Assembly (NCBI GenBank): GCA_905182865.1
Contig: CAJJCY010000002.1
Coordinates: 319,040 to 383,039, forward strand
Origin: an uncultured SAR324 cluster bacterium
GTDB lineage: Bacteria; SAR324; NAC60-12
Reading direction: 5' to 3'
Length of the DNA stretch: 64,000 nucleotides
Of this stretch, positions 42,866 to 50,737 are shown piece by piece. Below the pieces are notes generated by a model that made no database searches, was not told the origin of the DNA, and worked only from the letters and a program-made list of their open reading frames with translations. A program made the position numbers and the translations under genes. The first letter of the stretch is position 1. Each line of letters opens with the position of its first letter.

Positions 42866-43243
42866 ATGTCTACATCTAAAGGAAATGCAACAATATCTTT
42901 CGTTTTTAAAGTTTCGGCTGAACAAGCACCTGTTGTCGAGAAAGGTCTAGCAGACCATGCTGAATGGATGCGTGAAACTCATGCTATCGGTACCGGTAAA
43001 TCTGTTAATTTAGTTGATTATTATGTTACAAAGGCAGAAGAATTTGTGAATCCAGCAAATCCAGAAGAAGGTAAAACAGGAAACATGATTATTATAATGA
43101 ATGAAGTTTATCCAAATCCTGATGAAATTGGGAATCACATGAATGTAGCTCAAAAATGGAGTGGTATGGGAGGATTGCTTCAGCTATTTAAGGATTATGA
43201 CGCGACTTTACTTATGGGAGGAGAAATTATTCAGACACTTTAA
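42866..43243 (+). CDS. Small ABM-like hypothetical protein, 125 aa
   Basis: MSTSKGNATISFVFKVSAEQ, then a helix (VEKGLADHAEWMRETHAIG) and a long insert EEFVNPANPEEGKTGNMIII. The strand-helix-strand order suggests an antibiotic-monooxygenase-type dimeric alpha-beta fold. No family assigned with confidence. A hairpin follows the stop at 43258. Confidence 0.5.
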   Translation: MSTSKGNATISFVFKVSAEQAPVVEKGLADHAEWMRETHAIGTGKSVNLVDYYVTKAEEFVNPANPEEGKTGNMIIIMNEVYPNPDEIGNHMNVAQKWSGMGGLLQLFKDYDATLLMGGEIIQTL

Positions 43244-43257
43244 ACTGTTAATCTATA

Positions 43258-43293
43258 AAGGGTTACTCGCTTCTATAAAATTAAGTAGCCCTT
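43258..43293 (+). terminator. Possible terminator hairpin
   Basis: AAGGGTTACT and AGTAGCCCTT pair with one mismatch over 10 bp around a 16-base loop, 14 bp after the stop of the preceding gene. There is no strong T-run. Confidence 0.4.
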
Positions 43294-43454
43294 AATAATT
43301 CATAGATACAACCATTTTTACCACCAAATGACCGGCTTAGGTTGGCTATAAAGACTATTTTCCTTTTTTCTTTATGATTAAATATATATAAATTCAATAA
43401 GAAATCCATTTCCCTCTCGTGCGTGTATGTACGAAAATCTAATACGTACATTCG

Positions 43455-43563
43455 CCACCCACTAATTCTTCACAGTCATACACCCTCAGAGTAAAATCCC
43501 CACACATTGTAAAACAAACCAATTGATGTTATATATTGGGTTCTCCTAAACCAAATAGGAAAC
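43455..43563 (+). repeat. Intergenic element, T plus P, complete
   Basis: CCACCCACTAATTCTTCACA, GTCATACACCCTCAGAGTAA AATCCCC, TTGTAAAACAAACC, then TTGATGTTATATATTGGGTT. It leads into a truncated MORN-type leader and the GH12 gene. Confidence 0.95.
43507..43535 (+). promoter_or_regulatory. Predicted sigma70-type promoter in module P
   Basis: TTGTAA (43507-43512), 17-bp spacer, TATATA (43530-43535), 73 bp before the GH12 lipoprotein start. Confidence 0.65.
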
Positions 43564-43608
43564 CATGCGAAACATTCTCATCTCCTATCCTCATACTCCT
43601 AACCTCTC

Positions 43609-44406
43609 ATGCATTCAAACAAAATCATTTTGATTCTGACTTCTCTAGTAGTATTCTTCGCTTTTTCCTGTAAAAAGTCGTCCGAAGTCATTTCTATTGC
43701 AGGTAAATATTGTGAAGACTGGGACACCAAAGATTCAAATGGTTATCGTTTTTCAAACAATGTCTGGGGGAAAGGTCCTTATCAGAATGGGGCAGATTAC
43801 ACAGCTTGTATTACTGTAACTGATGCTTTTCCGTCAGAGACTAAGATTGAATGGAATTGGCCTTTGAATAATGGTGGAGTAAGGTCCTATCAGGAAATCT
43901 ATGTTGGTCGTAAACCTTGGGATTCTAAAGGTACTGAAAATTCACCTTTCCCAATCAAAATTAATAACCTGAAGGAATTCAAGGTTGAATTTGATTTGGA
44001 TAGAAGTTATTCATCTAACGGTTATAACATTGCTTTGGAGACTTGGTTGGCTAATGATCCTAATGGAGGACAATCTGCAATTACGCATGAGGTAATGATC
44101 TGGTTGCACGAAGGTAGTGATCCCAGCCCGGCTGGAGGCTACGGAAACTCAGCAAATCTGGTTCTGTCAGGGCCATCTCACAAAGTTTGGAGAAATGCAA
44201 ACCACAATAGTTGGGACTATACTGCTGTAGTTTATGATACAGATTATCTTGCCGGTACAGTAGATATGAAGCTTGTGCTTAATGAATGGAAAAGGCTGGG
44301 TTGGGTTAGCGGTGAGGAATATATACTTGATCTGGAGTTGGGTGCAGAGGTTGTTTTAGGGGAGGGCAGTTTTACAATAAAAAATTTCATCGTAACTGCT
44401 AATTAA
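43609..44406 (+). CDS. GH12-family glycoside hydrolase lipoprotein
   Basis: A 265-residue protein. Lipoprotein signal MHSNKIILILTSLVVFFAFS with lipobox Cys. The catalytic fold has FSNNVWGKGPYQNGADYTAC, EWNWPLNNGGVRSYQEIYVG RKPW and YNIALETWLA. The nucleophile Glu lies in EVMIWLHEG and the acid/base Glu in LELGAEVVLGEGSF. This is the GH12 beta-jelly roll, whose members are endo-glucanases or xyloglucanases. Surface-anchored glucan degradation is likely. It is driven by a complete module P. Confidence 0.8.
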   Translation: MHSNKIILILTSLVVFFAFSCKKSSEVISIAGKYCEDWDTKDSNGYRFSNNVWGKGPYQNGADYTACITVTDAFPSETKIEWNWPLNNGGVRSYQEIYVGRKPWDSKGTENSPFPIKINNLKEFKVEFDLDRSYSSNGYNIALETWLANDPNGGQSAITHEVMIWLHEGSDPSPAGGYGNSANLVLSGPSHKVWRNANHNSWDYTAVVYDTDYLAGTVDMKLVLNEWKRLGWVSGEEYILDLELGAEVVLGEGSFTIKNFIVTAN

Positions 44407-44489
44407 ATAACGGAATGTAAGGGCTTATTTAAATAATAGGCAGCCGATGTTCCAGAAATTCCTGAGCCGATAACTGCCACTTTTTTCAT
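44403..44489 (-). pseudogene. N-terminal stub of a NAD(P)/FAD-binding flavoprotein
   Basis: The 28-codon ORF MKKVAVIGSGISGTSAAYYL NK is a perfect dinucleotide-binding motif (GxGxxG) of an amine-oxidase-type flavoprotein, then breaks off at KPLHSVI and a stop. Its ATG overlaps the stop of the regulator upstream (ATGA). In other bacteria CarH/LitR regulators sit beside such a flavoprotein in photolyase/CFA operons. Here the rest was lost at the junction with the GH12 gene. Confidence 0.75.
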
Positions 44490-45406
44490 CTTAAACTTAA
44501 TTTTATTTCTATAAGCATTTTATCGAAGTCTTCCAAACTTTTGACGACCATTACATTTTCTATGTTCTTAAATTCTGGAAAATCAACCTCCCTGCCACCA
44601 CCAAGTATAACTTTTACGTTATTTTTCAAATATTTATCCATTGATTCAAGGTATGGAACAATATTCTTTTCGTAATTCCATTGAGACGATGAAATAACAC
44701 CCATCACAATAGTTTTACATTTTAGAGCATTAACAGATTCACTCAAACACTCTGCCGGATGTGAAGCACCAAGGTAATTAGTTGAAAACCGATTCGCTTT
44801 ACAAATAATTTCTGCGATCATAATAGGAAGTTCATGTATGTTTCCTTCAGGAGTCGCTAAAGCAAATCGCTCATGTTTAGGCCCTTCATTGGCCAAATTA
44901 ATTTGGCCAAGCTGATCTCTCACGATTGTTGATATAATATGTTCTTGTGTGACCGAGTAAATTCCTTTTAGAGCCAACTTTTCAATCTCATGCATTACAG
45001 GTAAAACAATTTTAAAAATAAATTCTTTTACCCCTAAATGTTTTTTGGAAGGCTGCATCCCAGAGGCAACAAGGTCAATATTAAAATTTGCTAAATGCTG
45101 AACTAATTTTTTTATTTCAAGAGCAGTAAACATCCTGTCTGATTCAGATACTTCACCATTTTTCACCACCAGTAATGAACGAAGTTCTTGTAATGAATGT
45201 CTCGCTAAACTTGATATAGTGTGACCTTGTTCTATCAATGCAACAATGAGTTTTGCTTTGGTCAAATCAACTTCACTGTATAGTCTTTGCCCTCCTTTAG
45301 AACGCTCGGGCGTAAAGACCTGATATCTCTTTTCCCACGTCCTGATTGTGTGGGGCTTGACACCACAAGCATTTGATATTACATTTATTCCAAATTCCTT
45401 TTTCAT
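44486..45406 (-). CDS. MerR-type regulator with B12-binding-like domain (CarH/LitR type)
   Basis: A 306-residue protein. Residues 8-75 are a MerR winged helix (INVISNACGVKPHTIRTWEK RYQVFTPERSKGGQRLYS). A helical bundle with SVTQEHIISTIVRDQL follows, the position of the E-H motif of cobalamin-binding regulators. Next comes a Rossmann-like part (TIVMGVISSSQWNYEK, VKVILGGGREVDFPEF). CarH/LitR proteins use adenosylcobalamin as a light sensor to repress carotenoid and photolyase genes. The canonical Trp before E-H is missing, so cobalamin binding is uncertain. It overlaps the flavoprotein stub. Confidence 0.8.
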   Translation of the reverse strand: MKKEFGINVISNACGVKPHTIRTWEKRYQVFTPERSKGGQRLYSEVDLTKAKLIVALIEQGHTISSLARHSLQELRSLLVVKNGEVSESDRMFTALEIKKLVQHLANFNIDLVASGMQPSKKHLGVKEFIFKIVLPVMHEIEKLALKGIYSVTQEHIISTIVRDQLGQINLANEGPKHERFALATPEGNIHELPIMIAEIICKANRFSTNYLGASHPAECLSESVNALKCKTIVMGVISSSQWNYEKNIVPYLESMDKYLKNNVKVILGGGREVDFPEFKNIENVMVVKSLEDFDKMLIEIKLSLR

Positions 45407-45479
45407 AGCTATCCTAAATTTTCATGCCGGCTAATTTTTAGATATTCTATAGTATATTACTTAAACAATATTTAATTAT

Positions 45480-45545
45480 TTTTTTTACAAGAAATGGAGA
45501 AGATTGTGGAGGTGTGTCTGACTTTGGAAAGTTAAGTTTGCTCAC
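45480..45545 (-). repeat. Intergenic element, degraded
   Basis: TTTTTTACAAGAAATGGAGA AG, GTGTCTGACTTTGGAAAGTT AAG. The layout is kept with several substitutions, upstream of the MerR-type gene. Confidence 0.65.
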
Positions 45546-45703
45546 ACAGTAAAAATTTACCAACGAATTAAATTTTATACCAATAAAAATAACAACAAAA
45601 CACGTAGGAAGTGAAAGAATTGTATGGGACGTGTTAGGAAAATTTGAAATTGATTCTAGTCGTCACTTAATTTTTAAAATTATTATCGGTAAAACTGAAA
45701 TAT

Positions 45704-46135
45704 TCACTCTGGCATTGTTGCTCCAGACCCACCAAATTCTTCTGGCATATCCTTAAATTTTGGTAATCCATCTTTAACCGAAACAGTTTTACTTTCATAA
45801 TTAATATGTATGGTTGGTTTGTATGAAAAACTATTCAAGATCACAGCATATATATCTATAAGCTTTAAACCCGGATGTTCATTCATCAAATGTCCACCAC
45901 ATATTTTACAAAATTTTCTGCAACTATCCTCTGTCTTGTTGTAGGTTCCAATATATTCTTGCCCCTTTGTAACTTCTAATAATTCAGGACTCCATAAACT
46001 TGCTGAGTTTATAGGACCGGCACTCCAAGCTTGGCAGTCTTTACAATGACAATATAGCATTGCAGTTGGTTCGCCCTTTACTTCTAATTGAACAGCACCA
46101 CAAAAACAACTACCCATTATTTTTTTATCAGACAT
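45704..46135 (-). CDS. GFA/CENP-V-domain protein (glutathione-dependent formaldehyde-activating type)
   Basis: A 143-residue zinc protein: MGSCFCGAVQLEVKGEPTAM, LYCHCKDCQAWSAGPINSAS, GTYNKTEDSCRKFCKICGGH. The Cys set (CFC, CHCxxC, CxxCG) gives the two zinc sites of the GFA fold. In some bacteria GFA proteins assist S-hydroxymethyl-glutathione formation; most are uncharacterised. Degraded element copies lie on both sides. Confidence 0.85.
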   Translation of the reverse strand: MSDKKIMGSCFCGAVQLEVKGEPTAMLYCHCKDCQAWSAGPINSASLWSPELLEVTKGQEYIGTYNKTEDSCRKFCKICGGHLMNEHPGLKLIDIYAVILNSFSYKPTIHINYESKTVSVKDGLPKFKDMPEEFGGSGATMPE

Positions 46136-46287
46136 ATCAACTCCTTTTATTAATTATTTAATTCAGGTATTTATAGGACTAAAATATAAAAAATTACATT
46201 AATTCAACCCATCTAAATTCGAAATGATAGACCTAATACAATATTTTTCAAGACTTTTATGTTCTTGGTGTTAAGATAGATTTTCAA

Positions 46288-46335
46288 TAATTGGAAATTT
46301 TACTCGAAGTGTGTCTGACTGTTAAGAATTAGTTA
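46288..46335 (-). repeat. Intergenic element, module T, degraded
   Basis: AATTTTACTCGAAGTGT, GTCTGACTGTTAAGAATTAG. It lies upstream of the GFA gene. Confidence 0.75.
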
Positions 46336-46469
46336 GCTAATATGTAAAAATATGGCTTTGAGGAAAACTTGACAAACTATTGTAAAAACTGATAATTTTG
46401 TGACCAGTATAAATTTGAAATGCTAAAGTGAATTTCTTCCAATTTAATCTTTCATAATTTAAGGTGTAC

Positions 46470-46793
46470 ATGGCTAAATATTATGTGATGGGTAATTTCA
46501 GTCAAAAAGGTGTAACGGGTTTATTGACCGGTGATTCAAACAGAGAAAGTATCGTCAAATCGTCCTGTGAAGCAATGGGGTGCAAGTTCATATCTTATGA
46601 CGTCACTGAAGGAGAATTTGATTTTATATTAGTTCTAGAAGGTGATTCAGAACAAATAATGGCGGCTAAGGGAGTCCCAATGATGTCAGATGATTTCGAT
46701 GGAATGATTTCAATTAAAGCGGTTTCGGTTGATTCAATAAGAAAAAACCTGAAGATAATGCAATCGGCATATACTCCACCTTCAGTAAGCTAA
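46470..46793 (+). CDS. GYD-domain protein
   Basis: About 107 residues starting MAKYYVMGNFSQKGVTGLLT; an in-frame GTG lies two codons upstream. CEAMGCKFISYDVTEGEFDF ILVLEGDSEQ shows the strand-helix-strand pattern of GYD proteins, small ferredoxin-fold proteins of unknown function, named for a Gly-x-Tyr-Asp-like motif (here GEFDF). Convergent with the cox operon; module T lies between. Confidence 0.75.
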   Translation: MAKYYVMGNFSQKGVTGLLTGDSNRESIVKSSCEAMGCKFISYDVTEGEFDFILVLEGDSEQIMAAKGVPMMSDDFDGMISIKAVSVDSIRKNLKIMQSAYTPPSVS

Positions 46794-46929
46794 ATTTTTT
46801 CTATAGTTGTCACTGAATATAGCCTATCCAAAACCTCCCAAGCTCTTCCGGAGTTTCTCTTGAATTAATAATCCGGAATGGTTTTTCTGCAGATCCTTTC
46901 TAAATCAATGCTCATTGAAAGCGAGAGTT

Positions 46930-47007
46930 GTCTGACTGTGAAGAATTAGTGGGGGTTCCTTAAAGGAGAAGAAAGATTGAGAGTAGGAGGATGAGTAGGT
47001 GTTTCAG
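46930..47007 (-). repeat. Intergenic element, module T, fused to an orphan MORN leader
   Basis: GTCTGACTGTGAAGAATTAG TGGGGGTTCC, then on the minus strand a CTG-started leader LKHLLILLLSIFLLL that stops at 46960. As at 2514-2619, the leader abuts T with the MORN body gone. It lies 57 bp beyond the last cox gene. Confidence 0.8.
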
Positions 47008-47063
47008 TACTGTTTTACTCCATTAAACCTCCAAGGTTTTTACTTCAACTGTTGGTGGTTGGC

Positions 47064-48041
47064 TCATCTACTCTCAAGGACCTCAATGTATTTCTCCGGC
47101 TCAGTGTCGAAAGAGACTTTGCAACCATCGCAACAGAAGTAAACGGTGTGACCTCCATATTCTAAGACATGTTTGGCGTCCTTTTTTGAAACTGGTGTGC
47201 TACAAACGGGATTGATATAAGTGTCGTCATTAATCACAGTGTCAGGTTCCTGAACCTCTTTTCTCTTTGGATCTCTAAAGAGCTGTACAATCTCAGCCAG
47301 AATTGATATGGCTATCTCCTCAGGTAATTTGGCATTAATATCCATTCCAACTGGCGTTTTGAGCTCGTTGATTCGATTTGCGCTCAGTTCTGTCTGTGCA
47401 AGATATTCTTTAATCTTTACTGATTTTCGCAGACTTGAAATAAAGCCAACATAATTGCAACTTGTTTCAAGTGCCTTTCTGATGGACTCCTCATCATCTT
47501 CACCCTGGGTAGCAACTACAATGAACGTATTTTTATCAATATTGACTTTTGAAAAGTCCACTCGATCATGAATATTATTGGCCCCAGGAAACATACCTTT
47601 ATGGACGTCCTTACTAAGGACATTAACCCTAAGGTTGGTGGCAATGGCCAATTTTGAAAGCGCCCTTGCAATGTTCGACTTTCCTACAATTATTAATTGT
47701 GGATTAGGTGTTATTGGTTCTATAAATAATTCCATGGTTCCTCCGCTATGACAGGTCATGCGATATGTTTTGTGACTACCATCCTCACTATTTTCCGCAT
47801 CTGGATCAATGCGAACTAAGCGACTTCTATTCTCTCTTATCGCTTCCTGAGCCTCTTTCACAGCAATTCCTTTGACGCATCCTCCTCCAATCCAACCTAT
47901 CAGAGAGCCATCTTTAAGTATTATGGCCTTATCACCGGGTTTGCCTGAGCTTGGTGCTTCCCGCCAGATAACTTGGGCAACTGCGAATTCCTCGCCTTGC
48001 CCCATGTACTTAGAGATTTGATCAATTAGCTCATTATACAT
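47064..48041 (-). CDS. XdhC/CoxI-family maturation protein with C-terminal YHS domain
   Basis: A 325-residue cytosolic protein. N-terminal XdhC half (VIWREAPSSGKPGDKAIILK, GWIGGGCVKGIAVKEAQEAI) and Rossmann half (LIIVGKSNIARALSKLAIA, FIVVATQGEDDEESIRKALE) are followed by a YHS metal domain, DDTYINPVCSTPV and YFCCDGCKVSFDTEPEKYI. XdhC/CoxF/CoxI proteins bind and sulfurate molybdenum cofactor before insertion into CO or xanthine dehydrogenase. The YHS tail may deliver copper, fitting the Cu-Mo centre of form I CODH. It overlaps coxE by 8 bp; last gene of the operon. Confidence 0.85.
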   Translation of the reverse strand: MYNELIDQISKYMGQGEEFAVAQVIWREAPSSGKPGDKAIILKDGSLIGWIGGGCVKGIAVKEAQEAIRENRSRLVRIDPDAENSEDGSHKTYRMTCHSGGTMELFIEPITPNPQLIIVGKSNIARALSKLAIATNLRVNVLSKDVHKGMFPGANNIHDRVDFSKVNIDKNTFIVVATQGEDDEESIRKALETSCNYVGFISSLRKSVKIKEYLAQTELSANRINELKTPVGMDINAKLPEEIAISILAEIVQLFRDPKRKEVQEPDTVINDDTYINPVCSTPVSKKDAKHVLEYGGHTVYFCCDGCKVSFDTEPEKYIEVLESR

Positions 48042-49160
48042 GGCTCAAGTATTTTTCTAACTCCATCAAACTTTCGAGGTTATGAGCAGATTCAAAAGTA
48101 TGAATCTCTGGCAAGGCGGCCTTCATTCCTTTAGCTAAGGGTTCATAGCCCTCCATACCTTTCAAAGGATTAAGCCAAATTACTTTGCTCGTTCTCAGTT
48201 TTATTTTTTTCAACTCTTCTGATAACAATTCAGGTTCGCCTGTATCCAGGCCGTTGTTTCTAGGCAATTCAATTTTAGAAGTACCTTTTTGGAATATTGA
48301 TCATTAAATTCTTGCAGACATTTACCTATTACTGTTCCACTAGACCAGTGGTCAGAATTAGTGTTCATTTGCAGCATTGCCTGATCAATCTGAACTTTCT
48401 CTATGAACTCAGTTATTCTCAACAATTTTGTACTGAAAACGAAAGCTTCAATTTTTTTGAAATTCGATTTTAGAGTCCAGATGAATTTGAGGAGATAAAA
48501 GGAATACTTATCCATTGACCCGCTCACGTCTAATAGAATTATCATACGGTACTTCTCAAATTTTCTATTCTTCTTTAAAAGCTCAAATAAATTGTCCCCT
48601 TGAGATAAATTTCTACGGATAGTTTTCCTTAGATCAATTTTTCCATCCTTTGAAGCTCTCAAACGTCGCTTCAAACGATGATTTAATTGTAACAGAAGTT
48701 TTTCAGCCAATTCATCCAGTAAGAGATGGTCAATGTCTGCTACTTTGGAAAAATCTGTTTTTCGCAGAGACTCCATTTTATTAGCTCCCGAAACGGTACG
48801 AGCTCCATCTTTTTTGGTTTCTTCCTCATCCCCAGAACCAACTAAAACAACTGACCCCTTAGTTTGCTTGATTATTTTGGTTTGCTTTCTGGTTCGGGTT
48901 TTAGGCATGTATTCATGCCTCTTTTTTCTCCAGTAAATATCAAAAAAACGATCGAAGGTGGAATACTCTTCTTCACAACTACAAAAGATTGATCTCAGTG
49001 CAATCTTAAAACTTTTACTATCATTAATAAATCCACTTTGAGCAGCCATCAGGGCTTCTTCAGAATGATTAAGACCGATTGACAACTCATGGCTTCGGCA
49101 TAACTCACAGAAACCCAAAACTGAGGCTTCGAGGCCGGAATAATTGCTATAATGTTGCAT
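48034..49160 (-). pseudogene. coxE: CoxE-like VWA-domain protein, frameshifted
   Basis: The main frame (48210-49160) has a charged N-terminal half and the VWA MIDAS motif in MIILLDVSGSMDKYSFYLL, later TNSDHWSSGTVIGKCLQEF. It ends wrongly at ETTAWIQANLNCYQKS. The native C-terminus lies in another frame (48034-48267): NNGLDTGEPELLSEELKKIK LRTSKVIWLNPLKG. CoxE works with the CoxD ATPase to insert sulfur and copper into the CODH active site. The shift is near 48270-48290. Confidence 0.85.
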
Positions 49161-49165
49161 GGTTA

Positions 49166-50047
49166 TTATGCTTCAATCTCATTCAGGATTGAATCGATTC
49201 CTTGACTTCTGATATTGGTAATATCTTTATCCGACTTTAGAATTACCCCCAAGGATTTGTCTATGTAGTCCTGTGTAAAAGCTTTAGCACCCAAAGCAAT
49301 CAGTCCTTCTGCCCAGTCTATGGATTCGGAGATACCTGGAGACTTATCTAATTTCAAACTTCGCAAATATTGAACAAACTTGACCAATTGCGTGGCAAGA
49401 ACCTGGTTTATGTCAGGAAGGTGCTTGTTGATAATCGCTAATTCTTTCTGGAATTCAGGATAGGGGACCCAATGATAAAGGCATCTTCTCTTTAATGCAT
49501 CGCTCAACTCCCGAGTACGATTAGAAGTTAAAACAACGATAGGTATATGATTGGCTTTGACGGTACCCATTTCTGGGATACTAATTTGATAGGCCGAAAG
49601 AAGCTCCAATAGAAACGCCTCAAACTCTTCATCCGCCCGATCTATTTCATCAATAAGCAAAACGGGCGCCTTATCAGATTCTGTGATAGCCTGGAGGAGT
49701 GGTCTCTTCAGTAGAAATTCATCTCCAAAGATATGAGATTCCTTTTCTGCAGAACTTAATCCAGAACCCTCTGTAAGTTTAATAGATAGTAATTGCTTTT
49801 GATAGTTCCATTCATAAATTGTTGATGCTGAGTCAAGACCTTCGTAACATTGTAATCTTATAAATTTGGTATTTAAGTAGGATGCTATGATATGTGCCAC
49901 TTCGGTCTTACCAACTCCTGGAGGACCCTCTAATAATAATGGCTTTTTTAACTTCAGCATAAGAAGAAGAATGGTGGCCAACTCCTCTTCAACCACATAG
50001 TCCAGACTATCTAACTTCTTAATAAGTTTGGAAATTTCCGGTAACAT
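49166..50047 (-). CDS. coxD: MoxR-type AAA+ ATPase CoxD
   Basis: A 293-residue cytosolic ATPase: Walker A GPPGVGKTEVAHIIASYL, Walker B PVLLIDEIDRADEEFEAFLL, sensor 1 IVVLTSNRTRELSDALKRRC. Matches CoxD, the MoxR chaperone that unfolds apo-CODH for maturation of the Mo-S-Cu centre together with CoxE. Start overlaps the coxG stop (TAATG) and coxE follows after 5 bp, so the three are tightly coupled. Confidence 0.92.
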   Translation of the reverse strand: MLPEISKLIKKLDSLDYVVEEELATILLLMLKLKKPLLLEGPPGVGKTEVAHIIASYLNTKFIRLQCYEGLDSASTIYEWNYQKQLLSIKLTEGSGLSSAEKESHIFGDEFLLKRPLLQAITESDKAPVLLIDEIDRADEEFEAFLLELLSAYQISIPEMGTVKANHIPIVVLTSNRTRELSDALKRRCLYHWVPYPEFQKELAIINKHLPDINQVLATQLVKFVQYLRSLKLDKSPGISESIDWAEGLIALGAKAFTQDYIDKSLGVILKSDKDITNIRSQGIDSILNEIEA

Positions 50048-50598
50048 TATGATGCAGATTCGTCCTTGCCTTTAAATATACCGCCAATCTTGCTTTTAAG
50101 GACAGAGACCATCATAGAACCTGCACTTAGGTTATTGTCAAATTCTTGCCCTGCTAATTGAGCTTTGAAATTTGCTATGAACTGATTGAGTAGTTGGTCT
50201 GAAACATCATTAATTAATCTTGATCCAAATTGTGCTAAAGTTCCAACAATAGTAACCGTCATCTTGAAATTCACGTGCGTTCCTTTATCCGAAGATTGGA
50301 GATCACCATTCATTTTCATGTCAGCACTTCCTTTTCCCTTAGAATCAAGTCCTTTACCACTCATTACCATTCTATAAGCTGAACTGTCGAGCTCAACCAT
50401 TTCAATATCACCGTCATACTGGGCCTTTATAGGTCCAAATTTTAATTTTACTTCCCCTTTATAATGTGTATCATCAATTTGTTGAGTAATAGCAGCTCCT
50501 GGTACGCATGAAGCAATTTCCATAGGTTTGCTCAAATTAGCCCAAACCTTCTCTATTGGCTCTTCAATTTCAAAACTCTTTTCAATTATTGCTTCCAT
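50047..50598 (-). CDS. coxG: CoxG-family SRPBCC protein
   Basis: A 183-residue protein: FEIEEPIEKVWANLSKPMEI ASCVPGA, then YKGEVKLKFGPIKAQYDGDI EMVELD and GKGLDSKGKGSADMKMNGDL. This is the CoxG (carbon monoxide dehydrogenase subunit G) START-like fold. In Oligotropha CoxG anchors CODH to the membrane. A C-terminal helix (NLSAGSMMVSVLKSKIGGIF) could do this here. It lies 139 bp after coxL. Confidence 0.88.
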   Translation of the reverse strand: MEAIIEKSFEIEEPIEKVWANLSKPMEIASCVPGAAITQQIDDTHYKGEVKLKFGPIKAQYDGDIEMVELDSSAYRMVMSGKGLDSKGKGSADMKMNGDLQSSDKGTHVNFKMTVTIVGTLAQFGSRLINDVSDQLLNQFIANFKAQLAGQEFDNNLSAGSMMVSVLKSKIGGIFKGKDESAS

Positions 50599-50737
50599 TT
50601 TTTCCGATTAGTTATTTAAGAAGAAGGCCCATAATTCTCTTTACTCGCCACCTTAGACTGTCAAAGGGTAAAGTTTAGTATGTCGCGACAAGCTCAGCAT
50701 GATATTTTTCTATCATGTGCTCTCTTAAATTAAAAAC

